NCBI GenBank assembly: GCA_910584695.1
Contig: CAJUBR010000001.1
Span: 1 to 64,000, forward strand
From: an uncultured Lachnospiraceae bacterium
Lineage (GTDB): Bacteria; Bacillota; Clostridia; Lachnospirales; Lachnospiraceae
DNA length: 64,000 nt
Reading direction: 5' to 3'
Positions within the stretch are counted from its first letter, which is position 1, and each line of letters starts with the position of its first letter. Shown one piece after another: positions 26,438-35,547 of the stretch. Both the position numbers and the translations under genes were made by a program. The notes beneath the pieces are model-generated. The model saw nothing but the letters and a program-made list of their open reading frames with translations. It was not told where the DNA came from and did no database searches.

Positions 26438-27286
26438 ATGAATTATATCGACTTACATGTACATTCTTCTGCTTCTGACGGTTCCCTTTCACCGGAAGAA
26501 GTTGTTTCATTGGCAAAAAATGCAGGACTTTGTTGTTTTGCCCTAACTGACCATGATACCGTTGACGGTGTGGAACGTGCCATTCAATACGCAGACAAAC
26601 TCGAAGAGATTGATGTCATTCCCGGTATTGAGCTTTCCTGTTATTATCAAAATAGGGAAATTCATATCGTAGGACTTTTTGTTGATTATAAGAATCAAAT
26701 TTTCTTAGATGAGCTGAAAAAACTAAAGCAGGCAAGAAAAGACCGTAATGAAAAGATGATACAAAATTTTATAAACGCCGGTATTTCACTCACCTTGGAG
26801 GAATTACAACACGGCAGTCCCAACAGCGTCATTACTCGGGCACATTTTGCCAGAGTATTAGTCGAAAAGGGGATCTGCAAAAATAAAACTGAAGTATTTG
26901 ATAAATATCTCGGAGTCGGATGCCCATTTTATCTACCAAAACCTCAAGTTACACCGGAACATGTTCTTAACTTAATTAAAACAGCCGGAGGTGTCGCTAT
27001 TCTTGCACATCCGTATTCCTACAAGTTTTCTAAAACAGAAGTGGAAACTTTATTAGATGACCTTATCCCTTTGGGTCTTTCCGGAATGGAATGCTACTAT
27101 TCCACCTACGACACAGGGCAGATGCAGGAATTACGCAGTATTGCAATAAGCAAAGAGCTTCTTGTATCCGGCGGTTCTGACTTTCACGGAGTAATCAAGC
27201 CTGATATCTCCATCGGCACCGGTCGTGGTAACTTAAGAATCCCTGAAAAACTTCTTGATGCCATAAACAAAAAAAGACCCCTTTAA
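26438..27286 (+). CDS. PHP-domain phosphoesterase
   Basis: 282 aa, preceded by AGGAGG. Polymerase-and-histidinol-phosphatase fold with metal-binding DLHVHSSASDGS (5-16), LTDHDT (36-41), HPYS and a late GGSDFHG motif. Resembles the YciV/TrpH branch, some members of which hydrolyse 3',5'-nucleoside bisphosphates and trim RNA 5' ends. The substrate is assigned from the family. Monocistronic, ending at a structured repeat. Confidence 0.87.
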   Translation: MNYIDLHVHSSASDGSLSPEEVVSLAKNAGLCCFALTDHDTVDGVERAIQYADKLEEIDVIPGIELSCYYQNREIHIVGLFVDYKNQIFLDELKKLKQARKDRNEKMIQNFINAGISLTLEELQHGSPNSVITRAHFARVLVEKGICKNKTEVFDKYLGVGCPFYLPKPQVTPEHVLNLIKTAGGVAILAHPYSYKFSKTEVETLLDDLIPLGLSGMECYYSTYDTGQMQELRSIAISKELLVSGGSDFHGVIKPDISIGTGRGNLRIPEKLLDAINKKRPL

Positions 27287-27313
27287 ACTGATTATCCCAA
27301 TTCAGTATACAGG

Positions 27314-27365
27314 GTCACCATAGTCAAATGGACATGCGAGCACGTCCGCTTGACTCATTGCTCGC
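27314..27365. repeat. Dispersed GTCACC-hairpin-TCATT element, copy 3, with pseudoknot potential
   Basis: Holds GTCACC (27314-27319), outer stem GTCAA/TTGAC (27323-27327 with 27350-27354), inner stem GGAC/GTCC (27330-27333 with 27344-27347), then CTCATT. The inner-loop GCGAGC (27336-27341) is perfectly complementary to GCTCGC at 27360-27365, six pairs, which would form a pseudoknot. It sits between convergent genes. Confidence 0.6.
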
Positions 27366-27387
27366 GGGAATAAAAAATTTTTAATCA

Positions 27388-27419
27388 GTACTAAGGCTGC
27401 GTTCCTACAGCCTTAGTAC
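27388..27419 (-). terminator. Terminator after yajC
   Basis: Perfect 12-bp stem GTACTAAGGCTG / CAGCCTTAGTAC with an 8-base loop, followed on the minus strand by AT-rich sequence with a run of six T. Confidence 0.82.
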
Positions 27420-27427
27420 CATTACAT

Positions 27428-27787
27428 TTATTTTTTCTTAGAGTCCTTACTCTCTTCCTCTTCCTCGTCTTTCTCAACCTCTGCAATCGCATTCTTATGC
27501 ATTGGAATACGACAATTCTTATTATTACCAAACTCTACAATTACTGTATCATCTACAACATCTAATACAACTCCATAAAATCCACCTGTTGTCATGATAT
27601 TATCTCCCGGCCGCACTGTATCCCGAAGCTCATCCATCTGTTTTTGCTGCTTCTTTTGAGGGCGGATAAACACAAAATACATAAAGACACAGATTGCAAC
27701 AATATAAAAAATTGTAAACGCAAGTCCAGTTCCTGCTCCTGCTGTTGCTGCTTCATTTGTTTTCGCTTCTAATAGCATAGTTAACAT
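27428..27787 (-). CDS. yajC: Preprotein translocase subunit YajC
   Basis: 119 aa. A single membrane helix at about residues 23-41 is followed by FIRPQKKQQKQ and a soluble beta domain, then a Lys/Glu-rich tail. It accessorises the Sec translocon (SecDF-YajC). It follows tgt, the classic tgt-yajC order, though secDF is not in the window. Confidence 0.93.
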   Translation of the reverse strand: MLTMLLEAKTNEAATAGAGTGLAFTIFYIVAICVFMYFVFIRPQKKQQKQMDELRDTVRPGDNIMTTGGFYGVVLDVVDDTVIVEFGNNKNCRIPMHKNAIAEVEKDEEEEESKDSKKK

Positions 27788-27849
27788 AATAATTCCTCTT
27801 TTCTTATATTTTATTTTTATTAAAAGCTTATCTTTTTCATAAGCTCTGA

Positions 27850-28980
27850 CTATTCTCCCTGTTCAAACCCGTCTAAACGCATCTTTTTATATTCCTTATA
27901 GCGTTCCTCCTCAATTGCCTGACGAATCTCACTCATCATACTATTATAAAAGTACAAATTATGCAAGACACAAAGTCGCATTCCCAGCATTTCTTTTGCT
28001 TTTAAAAGATGTCTGATATATGCCCTGGAATAATTCCGGCATGCGGGACAGTTACACTCTTCCGAAATCGGGCGGTTATCCAGTTCATATTTTGCATTGA
28101 ATAAATTTAACTTTCCATGGTTCGTATATACATGTCCATGCCGACCATTTCTGCTGGGATACACACAATCAAAGAAATCGACCCCACGCTCCACTGCTTC
28201 TAATATATTTGCAGGCGTTCCTACCCCCATCAGATAGGTTGGCTTATCCTTTGGTAAAAAAGGCACTGTTTCCTCTATAATATGGTACATCTCTTCATGG
28301 GATTCTCCTACTGCCAGACCTCCAATTGCATATCCATCCAATTCCAGCTCAGAAATTGTCTTTGCGTGCTCCACCCGGATATCATCATAGGTTCCTCCCT
28401 GATTAATACCAAACAAAAGCTGATTTTTATTAATGGTATCCTCCAATGAGTTCAATCTCTGCATCTCTTTTTTACAGCGTACGAGCCATCTTGTGGTACG
28501 TTCCACAGAATTTTTTATGTAATCTTTTGTCGCCTTACTCGGTGCACATTCATCAAATGCCATCGCTATGGTGGAAGCGAGATTTGACTGAATCTGCATA
28601 CTCTCCTCGGGTCCCATAAAGATTTTACGTCCATCCACATGGGAGTTAAAATACACTCCCTCCTCTTTTATCTTTCTAAGTCCTGCCAGAGAAAATACCT
28701 GAAATCCACCGGAGTCAGTAAGAACCGGTTTGTCCCAATTCATAAATTTGTGAATACCTCCTAACCGTTTCACAATATGATCTCCTGGCCTTACATGCAG
28801 ATGATAGGTATTGGATAATTCAACCTGTGTTCCAATTTCCTTCAAATCTGTAGTTGCAACCGCTCCCTTAATTGCAGCTGCTGTACCTACATTCATAAAA
28901 ACCGGTGTCTGTATCGTTCCATGCACCGTCTGCATTGTTGCCCTTTTTGCATTTCCATCCCTTTTTATTACCTGATACAT
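27850..28980 (-). CDS. tgt: tRNA-guanine transglycosylase
   Basis: 376 aa. Exchanges G34 for the queuosine precursor preQ1 in tRNAs with GUN anticodons. The motifs DSGGFQVFSL, GINQGG, GGLAVGE and the zinc site CNCPAC-RNYSRAYIRHL are all present. It has its own promoter and precedes yajC with a 62-base gap. Confidence 0.97.
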   Translation of the reverse strand: MYQVIKRDGNAKRATMQTVHGTIQTPVFMNVGTAAAIKGAVATTDLKEIGTQVELSNTYHLHVRPGDHIVKRLGGIHKFMNWDKPVLTDSGGFQVFSLAGLRKIKEEGVYFNSHVDGRKIFMGPEESMQIQSNLASTIAMAFDECAPSKATKDYIKNSVERTTRWLVRCKKEMQRLNSLEDTINKNQLLFGINQGGTYDDIRVEHAKTISELELDGYAIGGLAVGESHEEMYHIIEETVPFLPKDKPTYLMGVGTPANILEAVERGVDFFDCVYPSRNGRHGHVYTNHGKLNLFNAKYELDNRPISEECNCPACRNYSRAYIRHLLKAKEMLGMRLCVLHNLYFYNSMMSEIRQAIEEERYKEYKKMRLDGFEQGE

Positions 28981-29010
28981 CTCTAAATCCTTTCTTATGC
29001 ACTATCGCTC

Positions 29011-29039
29011 ATTATACTTTGCTTTCTAAAAAAAGTAAA
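29011..29039 (-). promoter_or_regulatory. tgt promoter
   Basis: Minus strand TTTACT (29034-29039), 17 bases, TATAAT (29011-29016), 30 bases upstream of the tgt start. Confidence 0.65.
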
Positions 29040-29117
29040 CCAATTTTGGTAGAAAATAGAGTTGAATAGAAGTAAATCTACCATAGATTACCACCATTTT
29101 TTATCTTGGTAAAACTG

Positions 29118-29163
29118 TTTAAAAGGGGACTGTCACAACAAGAGTCTATACCCCCCTTAAAAT
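29118..29163 (-). terminator. Terminator after the MacB-type permease gene
   Basis: Minus-strand TTTTAAGGGG pairs with CCCCTTTTAAA across about 24 bases, directly after the permease stop codon; the arm includes the GGGGACTGTCACA sequence shared with other terminators in the window. Confidence 0.7.
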
Positions 29164-29164
29164 A

Positions 29165-30700
29165 TTATTCATTTCGAATTGCTGCCAATGGACTTAATTT
29201 TGTCGCCCTCTGTGCAGGAAAGAATCCGGCAATCATACCAATCAAAGTTGCAAATACAATAGCAAGTCCAGAAAGCCATAACGGTATCTGTGAAATCTTT
29301 GTACTTTCCGAAAAATCAGTCATGATAACCGGTGCCGCCTTATTTAATACGAAGGAAAGTGAACCACTTAACAGCAGACCTGCTATGCCTCCAAGGAATC
29401 CAATAAACGCAGCTTCTGCAAGAAACATGGAACGAATATTACCAAGGCTGCATCCAAGCACCTTCATAACTCCTATCTCCTTTGTTCTTTCATATGTTGA
29501 CATCGTCATTGTATTCGCAATACTAATTGCTGCTACCAGCATGGCGACTGCTCCGATTCCTCCAAGAACAGCTTCGATAATCATAAACTCTTTCTCAATC
29601 TCTTCCAGCCACTCTTTATTTGCTTCTGCCCGGTATCCCATGTTCTGAATCTCCTGCAAAACCTCCTCCACATTAGAGGAATCATCTACCTTTACCGTTA
29701 GCTGTGTATATTTTAAATCTCGATATGGTTTTCCATCCCTGTCTGTAGGCTGCCCCGGAATCACATCGTTTACAGAATAGTTCTGTTTTAAAAATGCCTT
29801 TAATGATTCCAGATCTGTATAACAATTATAGGCAACATCTGAATAACTGCCTTCATCTTCTACTGTAATACCTGTTACTTTAATCTGAACACGTTTCATC
29901 GTAGAGGTAAAGTAACTATAGGATTCCTCACCATCCAAAAAATCACTGTTTCCAAAGCCAGAGTCGCCATCCAACGTATCAAAGCTATTATCAAAGTCAT
30001 TCGTATTATCATCCAAACTGTCATCCGTTTCCTCCGCATCGTCCGTACTATCAAAATCATCAGAATCGTCACTAAATGCAGGATCAACATAATCTTCAGA
30101 GTCGTTTGAAGCAGTATCTGAATTGTCATCCCTACCGGAACTGTCTACTTCAATTCCCCCTACCAACGGCATATTTATCAAGTCTATATCCGGTAATTCC
30201 TGATCATCCATAAAAAAATATTCCCCGGTTGTAGAATCCATAAAGTTAGAAACAACCTGGCTTCCCGCAATCATACTCAAAACTCCACCGCCACTTTTAG
30301 GAACTGTTCCCTCTCCCAATTCAATCTCATTTAAATACTCCTGGCTTACTCCTAATATTGATACTTCACCTTCATACTTCCCCGCCTGAACCGGCATATT
30401 GTACCATATCTGCGGTTCTACTTTTTCGACATGATCAAGTTCCAAAAATGTATCCATCGTAGAATCTCCCAGTAACAACTCTCCCGCCCCTGTATCACCG
30501 TCAGAAGACACGATAATCTCAGTAAGCCCTCCTGCTGTTCCAACCTGAGCCAGCATTGCCTGCTTTAAGCCGATACCAAGTGACAACATAACAACGATAG
30601 AGGCTGTACCAATAATAACACCCAGTACTGTCAACACAGTTCTTGTTTTTCTCCGCCACAGATTCGTAAGACTCATTCCAAGGATATCAGAAATCTTCAT
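29165..30700 (-). CDS. MacB/FtsX-type ABC permease with an aspartate-rich insertion
   Basis: 511 aa. N-terminal helix (about 20-42, TRTVLTVLGVIIGTASIVV), a large extracytoplasmic core, then three C-terminal helices starting near 390 (FtsX domain). Residues 191-260 are a low-complexity insertion with 29 Asp/Glu among 70 positions, rich in Ser and Asn, in the outer domain. Such a segment could bind Ca2+ or act as a disordered spacer. It forms a set with the upstream CARDB protein and ATPase; the start overlaps the CARDB gene end by 14 bp. The substrate is unknown. Confidence 0.85.
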   Translation of the reverse strand: MKISDILGMSLTNLWRRKTRTVLTVLGVIIGTASIVVMLSLGIGLKQAMLAQVGTAGGLTEIIVSSDGDTGAGELLLGDSTMDTFLELDHVEKVEPQIWYNMPVQAGKYEGEVSILGVSQEYLNEIELGEGTVPKSGGGVLSMIAGSQVVSNFMDSTTGEYFFMDDQELPDIDLINMPLVGGIEVDSSGRDDNSDTASNDSEDYVDPAFSDDSDDFDSTDDAEETDDSLDDNTNDFDNSFDTLDGDSGFGNSDFLDGEESYSYFTSTMKRVQIKVTGITVEDEGSYSDVAYNCYTDLESLKAFLKQNYSVNDVIPGQPTDRDGKPYRDLKYTQLTVKVDDSSNVEEVLQEIQNMGYRAEANKEWLEEIEKEFMIIEAVLGGIGAVAMLVAAISIANTMTMSTYERTKEIGVMKVLGCSLGNIRSMFLAEAAFIGFLGGIAGLLLSGSLSFVLNKAAPVIMTDFSESTKISQIPLWLSGLAIVFATLIGMIAGFFPAQRATKLSPLAAIRNE

Positions 30701-32333
30701 TCTCTATATCATCCTCTCCATTTTCAGTCATTATATCTTCGCCATCTTCTAAATCATCCTCTTCGTCATCCCCAAAAAGCTCTTTTTCTTTCTTTTTCTT
30801 ATGTTTTACAGCAATAATAATGACGATAATGATAATAATAACAAGTAGCGCAAGGATAAGTAATATGAATATTATAGGAAAAGAACCTCCCTCTTCTTCC
30901 TCTGGAAGCATCTCTCCTTCTTCCCCCATATCCATCGATGAACTGTCACTGACTACGCATGCCACTTCCTGTTCTATCTTATCGGCGTTTCCTTCTGAAT
31001 CTTCATAAGAAATCTCCACTTTAATTGTTCCTTTATCTTCATTTTTAACAGCACCGGTCAAGCTTAAAGAAGCATATGCAGAAGAAGATGCGGCAATATT
31101 TCCTACATAACTGTCCTGACATGTAACTGCATCATCTTTCACAGATACGTTTACATTATAAACTCCTGCATTTCCCTGATTGTTAATGGTAAACATCAGA
31201 TTCGCTTCTGATCCCACGCCCACTATATCCGGTGTCATGGTAACATCCGTAACACCAAGCTTTATCTCCTGATATACCGGAACAGATAGATTATCACTAG
31301 AAGTAAAATTGTTTCCCCTTCCGTCATCAAAATCACCTTTCACCACCAGAATATAATTCTTCTGAGCCAGATCGGCGGCTGTTTTCAGCTCAATTTTTAA
31401 ATCTCCTGTCTTTCCCGCAGGTATACTTTCAATAAATACAGCACTGGAACCAGACGTAGGAAGGAAATTACCCGCCTCATTACCAATTAAAAATTTACCA
31501 TTGTTAACCGATGTTGATTTAGAAGTATTCTTTATATGAACGGTCAGTGTAAATTTTTCTCCTGCCATGATTTTTTTCGGTTTCGTGTCATATCCGGTAA
31601 TCAGCAGTTTAGGTGCAGAAGCCTCTGCATCAGAACCACCTCCCGATGAACCATCTCCACCATAACTATCATCACCTGAATCATCACTCAGATCATCACC
31701 CAAATCCGAATTGTCAACCGGATTCTTATTAGAAGAACCTCCTGGGCTTGTACTTGAGGTTCCCTCTGAAAAATAAATGTTAATCGTCTTAATCACATAG
31801 TAATCGGCTATCGTTCCGTCACCTGCTGTCTTTGTGTATTCTCCGATAAACCTTACACTATGATATCCGGTTGTGATATCGGAACGTGTCTTCATAGAAA
31901 AGGAAGCATTTAAGCTTAACTGTTTTCCCTGGTCATTTCCGGCAGATATTACCTTATACGCATCTCCGCTTGTCTCAAAGGGAAATGTTGTATCAATAAC
32001 CGGATAAACACATTTTAACTTAACGTTTGCACTATCATTTGATTTTAACTTAAATTCTACTTTTAAGTCTTTCCCTGCTTTTCCGGTAATTGATTTCGTA
32101 ACCTCTATTCCAATATCGGAATTCTTACCCAATGTTCCATTTGCATCTATATTCGCAGTTTCCGTTGAGTCAGAGGTCGTTGTCTCTTTCTTCTGGACTG
32201 CTCCACCATCATCTGCTTCTGTTGCACTTACAGAGCTTCTCCCTATCGGTGCAAAAATGAGAATAGAAAAACATATGAAAACCGCTATCATTCCTTTTAT
32301 ATATTTGTCAGTCTTACAATACCATTTCTTCAT
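30687..32333 (-). CDS. CARDB-domain, membrane-anchored surface protein
   Basis: 548 aa from ATG 32333, chosen because GGGAGG sits 9 bases upstream. Signal sequence, acidic/Ser linker, a Gly-Ser-Asp-rich stretch near residues 195-240, then CARDB-like beta domains (KIMAGEKFTLTVHIKNTSKS; PDIVGVGSEANLMFTINNQGNAGVYNV), a C-terminal helix near 490-512 and a cytoplasmic KHKKKKEKE plus acidic tail. It resembles the COG1361 proteins found beside MacB-type permeases in clostridia. Probably the extracellular partner of this ABC system in place of an HlyD-type adaptor. Confidence 0.82.
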   Translation of the reverse strand: MKKWYCKTDKYIKGMIAVFICFSILIFAPIGRSSVSATEADDGGAVQKKETTTSDSTETANIDANGTLGKNSDIGIEVTKSITGKAGKDLKVEFKLKSNDSANVKLKCVYPVIDTTFPFETSGDAYKVISAGNDQGKQLSLNASFSMKTRSDITTGYHSVRFIGEYTKTAGDGTIADYYVIKTINIYFSEGTSSTSPGGSSNKNPVDNSDLGDDLSDDSGDDSYGGDGSSGGGSDAEASAPKLLITGYDTKPKKIMAGEKFTLTVHIKNTSKSTSVNNGKFLIGNEAGNFLPTSGSSAVFIESIPAGKTGDLKIELKTAADLAQKNYILVVKGDFDDGRGNNFTSSDNLSVPVYQEIKLGVTDVTMTPDIVGVGSEANLMFTINNQGNAGVYNVNVSVKDDAVTCQDSYVGNIAASSSAYASLSLTGAVKNEDKGTIKVEISYEDSEGNADKIEQEVACVVSDSSSMDMGEEGEMLPEEEEGGSFPIIFILLILALLVIIIIIVIIIAVKHKKKKEKELFGDDEEDDLEDGEDIMTENGEDDIENEDF

Positions 32334-32334
32334 T

Positions 32335-33225
32335 CTAATCATCCTCCCATGTTTCCGTATTTCTATTCTCTATTTTAACAATTTTACCGTCTACAATTCG
32401 AATTACTCTATCTGCAATCGCTGCCAAACTGTCATCATGCGTAACCATAACCAGTGTTTTTTTGTGTTCATTCACTACTTTTCGCATTAATGACATCATG
32501 TCCTTTGAGGTTTTTGAGTCCAGATTACCAGTAGGTTCGTCTGCAAACATAATCTTGGGATCCACCACCAATGCTCTTGCCATGCCAACACGCTGCTGCT
32601 GACCACCGGACATCTGATTCGGCTTGTGTTTTGCATGTTCCTTCAGCCCGACTAGCTTTAGCATCTTCATTGCTTTTTTCAGCCTTTTATCCTTCGGCAT
32701 CCCCCTAAATGATAAGGGAAGAGCTACATTCTCAACTGCATTCATCGTTCCTAGCAGATTGAATGACTGAAAAATAAATCCAACCTTTTCCCTTCTGAAA
32801 CGAACCAGCTTATTTTCATTCATTTTCTCAATATGATGCCCATCAATAATAACCTGACCTTTTGTAGGTTTTTCCAGACCTGCCAGCATATTAAGCAAGG
32901 TAGACTTACCGGAACCCGATGTACCGACTATGGCACAGAATTCACCTTCATAAACCTTAAAGCTTACTCCATTTAAAGCCCTGACTTTTGTTGAGCCAAC
33001 CCTGTATATTTTATATAAATTATTTACCTCAATCACTACATTCCGCTTATCTTCTGCACCGGCACTCCGCTTCACCAATGGGCCAGATTCTTTTTCACCG
33101 GCAGTAATTTGCTGCTCTTGCTCCAGATTTTCTTTTGTATCTTCAGAAACCATTCTGCCCTCAGACTGCAAATCCTGCATCATCTCATCGGGATTAATTA
33201 CAATCATCGAATCTGTATCTCTCAA
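32335..33225 (-). CDS. MacB/LolD-type ABC ATPase
   Basis: 296 aa from TTG 33225, 8 bases after GGAGG; the ATG at 33261 has no visible binding site. Walker A GTSGSGKST, Q-loop, signature MSGGQQQRVGMAR, Walker B IMFADEPTGNLD and H-loop VTHDDS are intact. An acidic N-terminal extension of about 60 residues precedes the ATPase domain (NLYKIYRVG), longer than usual. First gene of the ATPase/CARDB/permease set; it ends 1 base before the CARDB start. Confidence 0.88.
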   Translation of the reverse strand: MRDTDSMIVINPDEMMQDLQSEGRMVSEDTKENLEQEQQITAGEKESGPLVKRSAGAEDKRNVVIEVNNLYKIYRVGSTKVRALNGVSFKVYEGEFCAIVGTSGSGKSTLLNMLAGLEKPTKGQVIIDGHHIEKMNENKLVRFRREKVGFIFQSFNLLGTMNAVENVALPLSFRGMPKDKRLKKAMKMLKLVGLKEHAKHKPNQMSGGQQQRVGMARALVVDPKIMFADEPTGNLDSKTSKDMMSLMRKVVNEHKKTLVMVTHDDSLAAIADRVIRIVDGKIVKIENRNTETWEDD

Positions 33226-33386
33226 AGTGTTATCCTCCATTCGTTCCACTATCATACTCATTTTTCGTAGAACTTACTATATTCTGTTACCTACACGATC
33301 TTTAACACTTTGTGATTATATCATATATTATTGTTAAAAAAAGAGTTTTTCTGAACTTTCACAAATTTTTAATATTTTACAATCGT

Positions 33387-35303
33387 CTAAAATCTGTCAT
33401 CCATCATTTCTATTTCCTTCATCCAAAGATTTACGCAGGCATCACTTGGCATACGCAGATCTCCCCTTGGGGATAATGCCACTGTACCTACTTTCGGTCC
33501 ATCCGGTACACAGGAGCGCTTAAACTGTTGGGAGAAAAATCTTCTGTAAAAAACCTGCATCCACTTTAGAATCGTCTTGCTGCCGTAATCCTCTTGAAAC
33601 GCTTCTTGTGCCAGACGAAATATTTTCCGGGGAGAAAAGCCGAAACGAAGCAGATAGTAAAGGAAAAAATCATGAAGCTCATAAGGACCTACTATATCTT
33701 CTGTTTTTTGTGAAATCTCACCATTTTCCGGCGGAAGAAGTTCAGGACTTACCGGTGTATTTAATATATCCCGCAATACAGCAGCAGTTTTTGAATCCGC
33801 CTGCTGCTCATAGCTGTTCACCAGATACCGCACCAACGTCTTTGGAATCGAAACATTTACTGCATACATGGACATATGATCACCATTGTAAGTTGCCCAT
33901 CCTAATGCCATTTCTGACATATCCCCAGTTCCGATTACCATTCCGTTACACTTGTTTGCAAGATCCATTAAAATCTGGGTACGTTCTCTTGCCTGTCCAT
34001 TTTCATAGGTAATATCATGCACCTGTTCATCCTGTCCGATATCTTTAAAATGCTGTCTCACCGCATCTACAATAGAAATCTCTTTAAGGGTAGTCCCAAG
34101 AGAACGGGCAAGTTCCAGTGCATTTTGATAGGTCCGGTCTGTTGTACCAAAACCCGGCATTGTTACTGTAATGATGTCCTTATGATCCATCCCTAACAAA
34201 TCATATGCCCTCACGGTAACCAGCAATGCCAGTGTAGAGTCCAATCCACCAGAAAGACCGATTACTGCAGACCTGCAACGGGTATGTGCCAACCGCTTGC
34301 GAAGCCCCATAGCCTGTAATGTAAGAATCTCTTCACAACGCTGCTTTTTTTCTGCCTCATCAGAAGGTACAAATGGAGTACGTAAAATTTTCCTTGTGAG
34401 CTTTGTGTTTTCCATATTCCATTCAAAGAAAACGGTCTGATATCCCGTCGTCTCATTTTTATAAGTAGTCATCTTTCTACGTTCTTCTAGCAGTCGTTTC
34501 ACATCAATTTCGCTCATCGTAATATCATGTTCAAATAAAACAGACTCCGCCAGCACACTTCCGTTTTCTGCAATCACACCATGCCCGCTGTATACAAGGT
34601 CCTGAGTCGATTCATCCCTTCCCGCATCCGCATAAATGTATCCGGCAACCAGCTTTGCTGACTGCATCGCCACCAGGTTTCTTCTGTATACCGGTTTCGT
34701 GGCAATCTCATCGCTTGCAGACGGATTACAGATGATAGTTGCCCCTGCTAAAGCATGATACAGGGAAGGAGAATCCGGTACCCACAAATCTTCACAAATC
34801 TCAGCCGCCAAAACCAATTCCGGAATATTACTGCATTTTAAGAGGATTTTCGTCCCAAATAACACCTCCTGTCCTGCCACACAAATCGGAAAAGCTTCCT
34901 CCGGTCCCGCTGCAAAATACCTTGCTTCATAAAATTCCTGATAGTTTGGTATATTTGTTTTCGGAACGATTGCCAAAAGTTTCCCATTTTTGCAAAATAT
35001 TGCAGTATTATATAGCTTATTACCCTGAACAAGAGGCATTCCAACGATATATATCATATCCATTTCCTTCGTCTCTTCCAACAACCGTTCCAGTGTATCC
35101 ACACATCCCTCAAGCAGGGTATCCTGTAAAAACAAATCACCACAGGTATAGCCGGAAATACAAAGTTCCGGAAATACAAGAACTTTTACTCCGCTTTTTG
35201 CTGCTTTTTGTATATCTTTTTTTATCTGTTCCCCATTAAATGCACAGTCAGCCACCTGCAGTTTTGGAGATGCTGCTGCTACTTTTATAAATCCGTCCTT
35301 CAT
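33387..35303 (-). CDS. nadE: Glutamine-dependent NAD+ synthetase
   Basis: 638 aa two-domain enzyme. An N-terminal nitrilase-type glutaminase carries the Glu-Lys-Cys triad (E46, K115, C170 in AAEICEDLW), and a C-terminal ATP pyrophosphatase domain has the PP-loop GLSGGLDSTLAL. Ammonia from glutamine is used to amidate deamido-NAD. The length and C-terminal FKRSCVPDGPKVG fit the long bacterial type. It stands alone between the ABC system and dapB. Confidence 0.96.
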   Translation of the reverse strand: MKDGFIKVAAASPKLQVADCAFNGEQIKKDIQKAAKSGVKVLVFPELCISGYTCGDLFLQDTLLEGCVDTLERLLEETKEMDMIYIVGMPLVQGNKLYNTAIFCKNGKLLAIVPKTNIPNYQEFYEARYFAAGPEEAFPICVAGQEVLFGTKILLKCSNIPELVLAAEICEDLWVPDSPSLYHALAGATIICNPSASDEIATKPVYRRNLVAMQSAKLVAGYIYADAGRDESTQDLVYSGHGVIAENGSVLAESVLFEHDITMSEIDVKRLLEERRKMTTYKNETTGYQTVFFEWNMENTKLTRKILRTPFVPSDEAEKKQRCEEILTLQAMGLRKRLAHTRCRSAVIGLSGGLDSTLALLVTVRAYDLLGMDHKDIITVTMPGFGTTDRTYQNALELARSLGTTLKEISIVDAVRQHFKDIGQDEQVHDITYENGQARERTQILMDLANKCNGMVIGTGDMSEMALGWATYNGDHMSMYAVNVSIPKTLVRYLVNSYEQQADSKTAAVLRDILNTPVSPELLPPENGEISQKTEDIVGPYELHDFFLYYLLRFGFSPRKIFRLAQEAFQEDYGSKTILKWMQVFYRRFFSQQFKRSCVPDGPKVGTVALSPRGDLRMPSDACVNLWMKEIEMMDDRF

Positions 35304-35470
35304 AGTACCTGCCTTTCCCGATTCATACGGAATATTCGAATACCTCCAGTATATACTTATTATTTTTATCTTTCCTTATTTTTTTACTCATACAATACAA
35401 ATTTTTTTAAGTTGCCTTTTACCGTATAATGGATAAATTATGGACTTATGGCATACCGCCCATTTAACAA

Positions 35471-35517
35471 GCAAAAATCCGATTCTAGGTAAATGGTCTT
35501 CCCATAGGAACCGGATT
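35471..35517 (-). terminator. Terminator after dapB
   Basis: Minus-strand AATCCGGTTC and GAATCGGATT pair (35476-35517, one mismatch) and are followed by TTTTTG. Confidence 0.72.
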
Positions 35518-35547
35518 GTTTATATGCTTTTTATCTCAAAATATTCT

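Noticed and set aside
29106..29648. 180-codon plus-strand frame over the permease end
   Set aside because: Antisense to conserved FtsX-type helices; begins inside the terminator hairpin.
33608..34012. 134-codon plus-strand frame across nadE
   Set aside because: Antisense to the synthetase domain, no independent support.
34739..35239. 166-codon plus-strand frame across nadE
   Set aside because: Shadow of the nitrilase domain of nadE; Pro/His-rich reversed-frame composition and no start signal.
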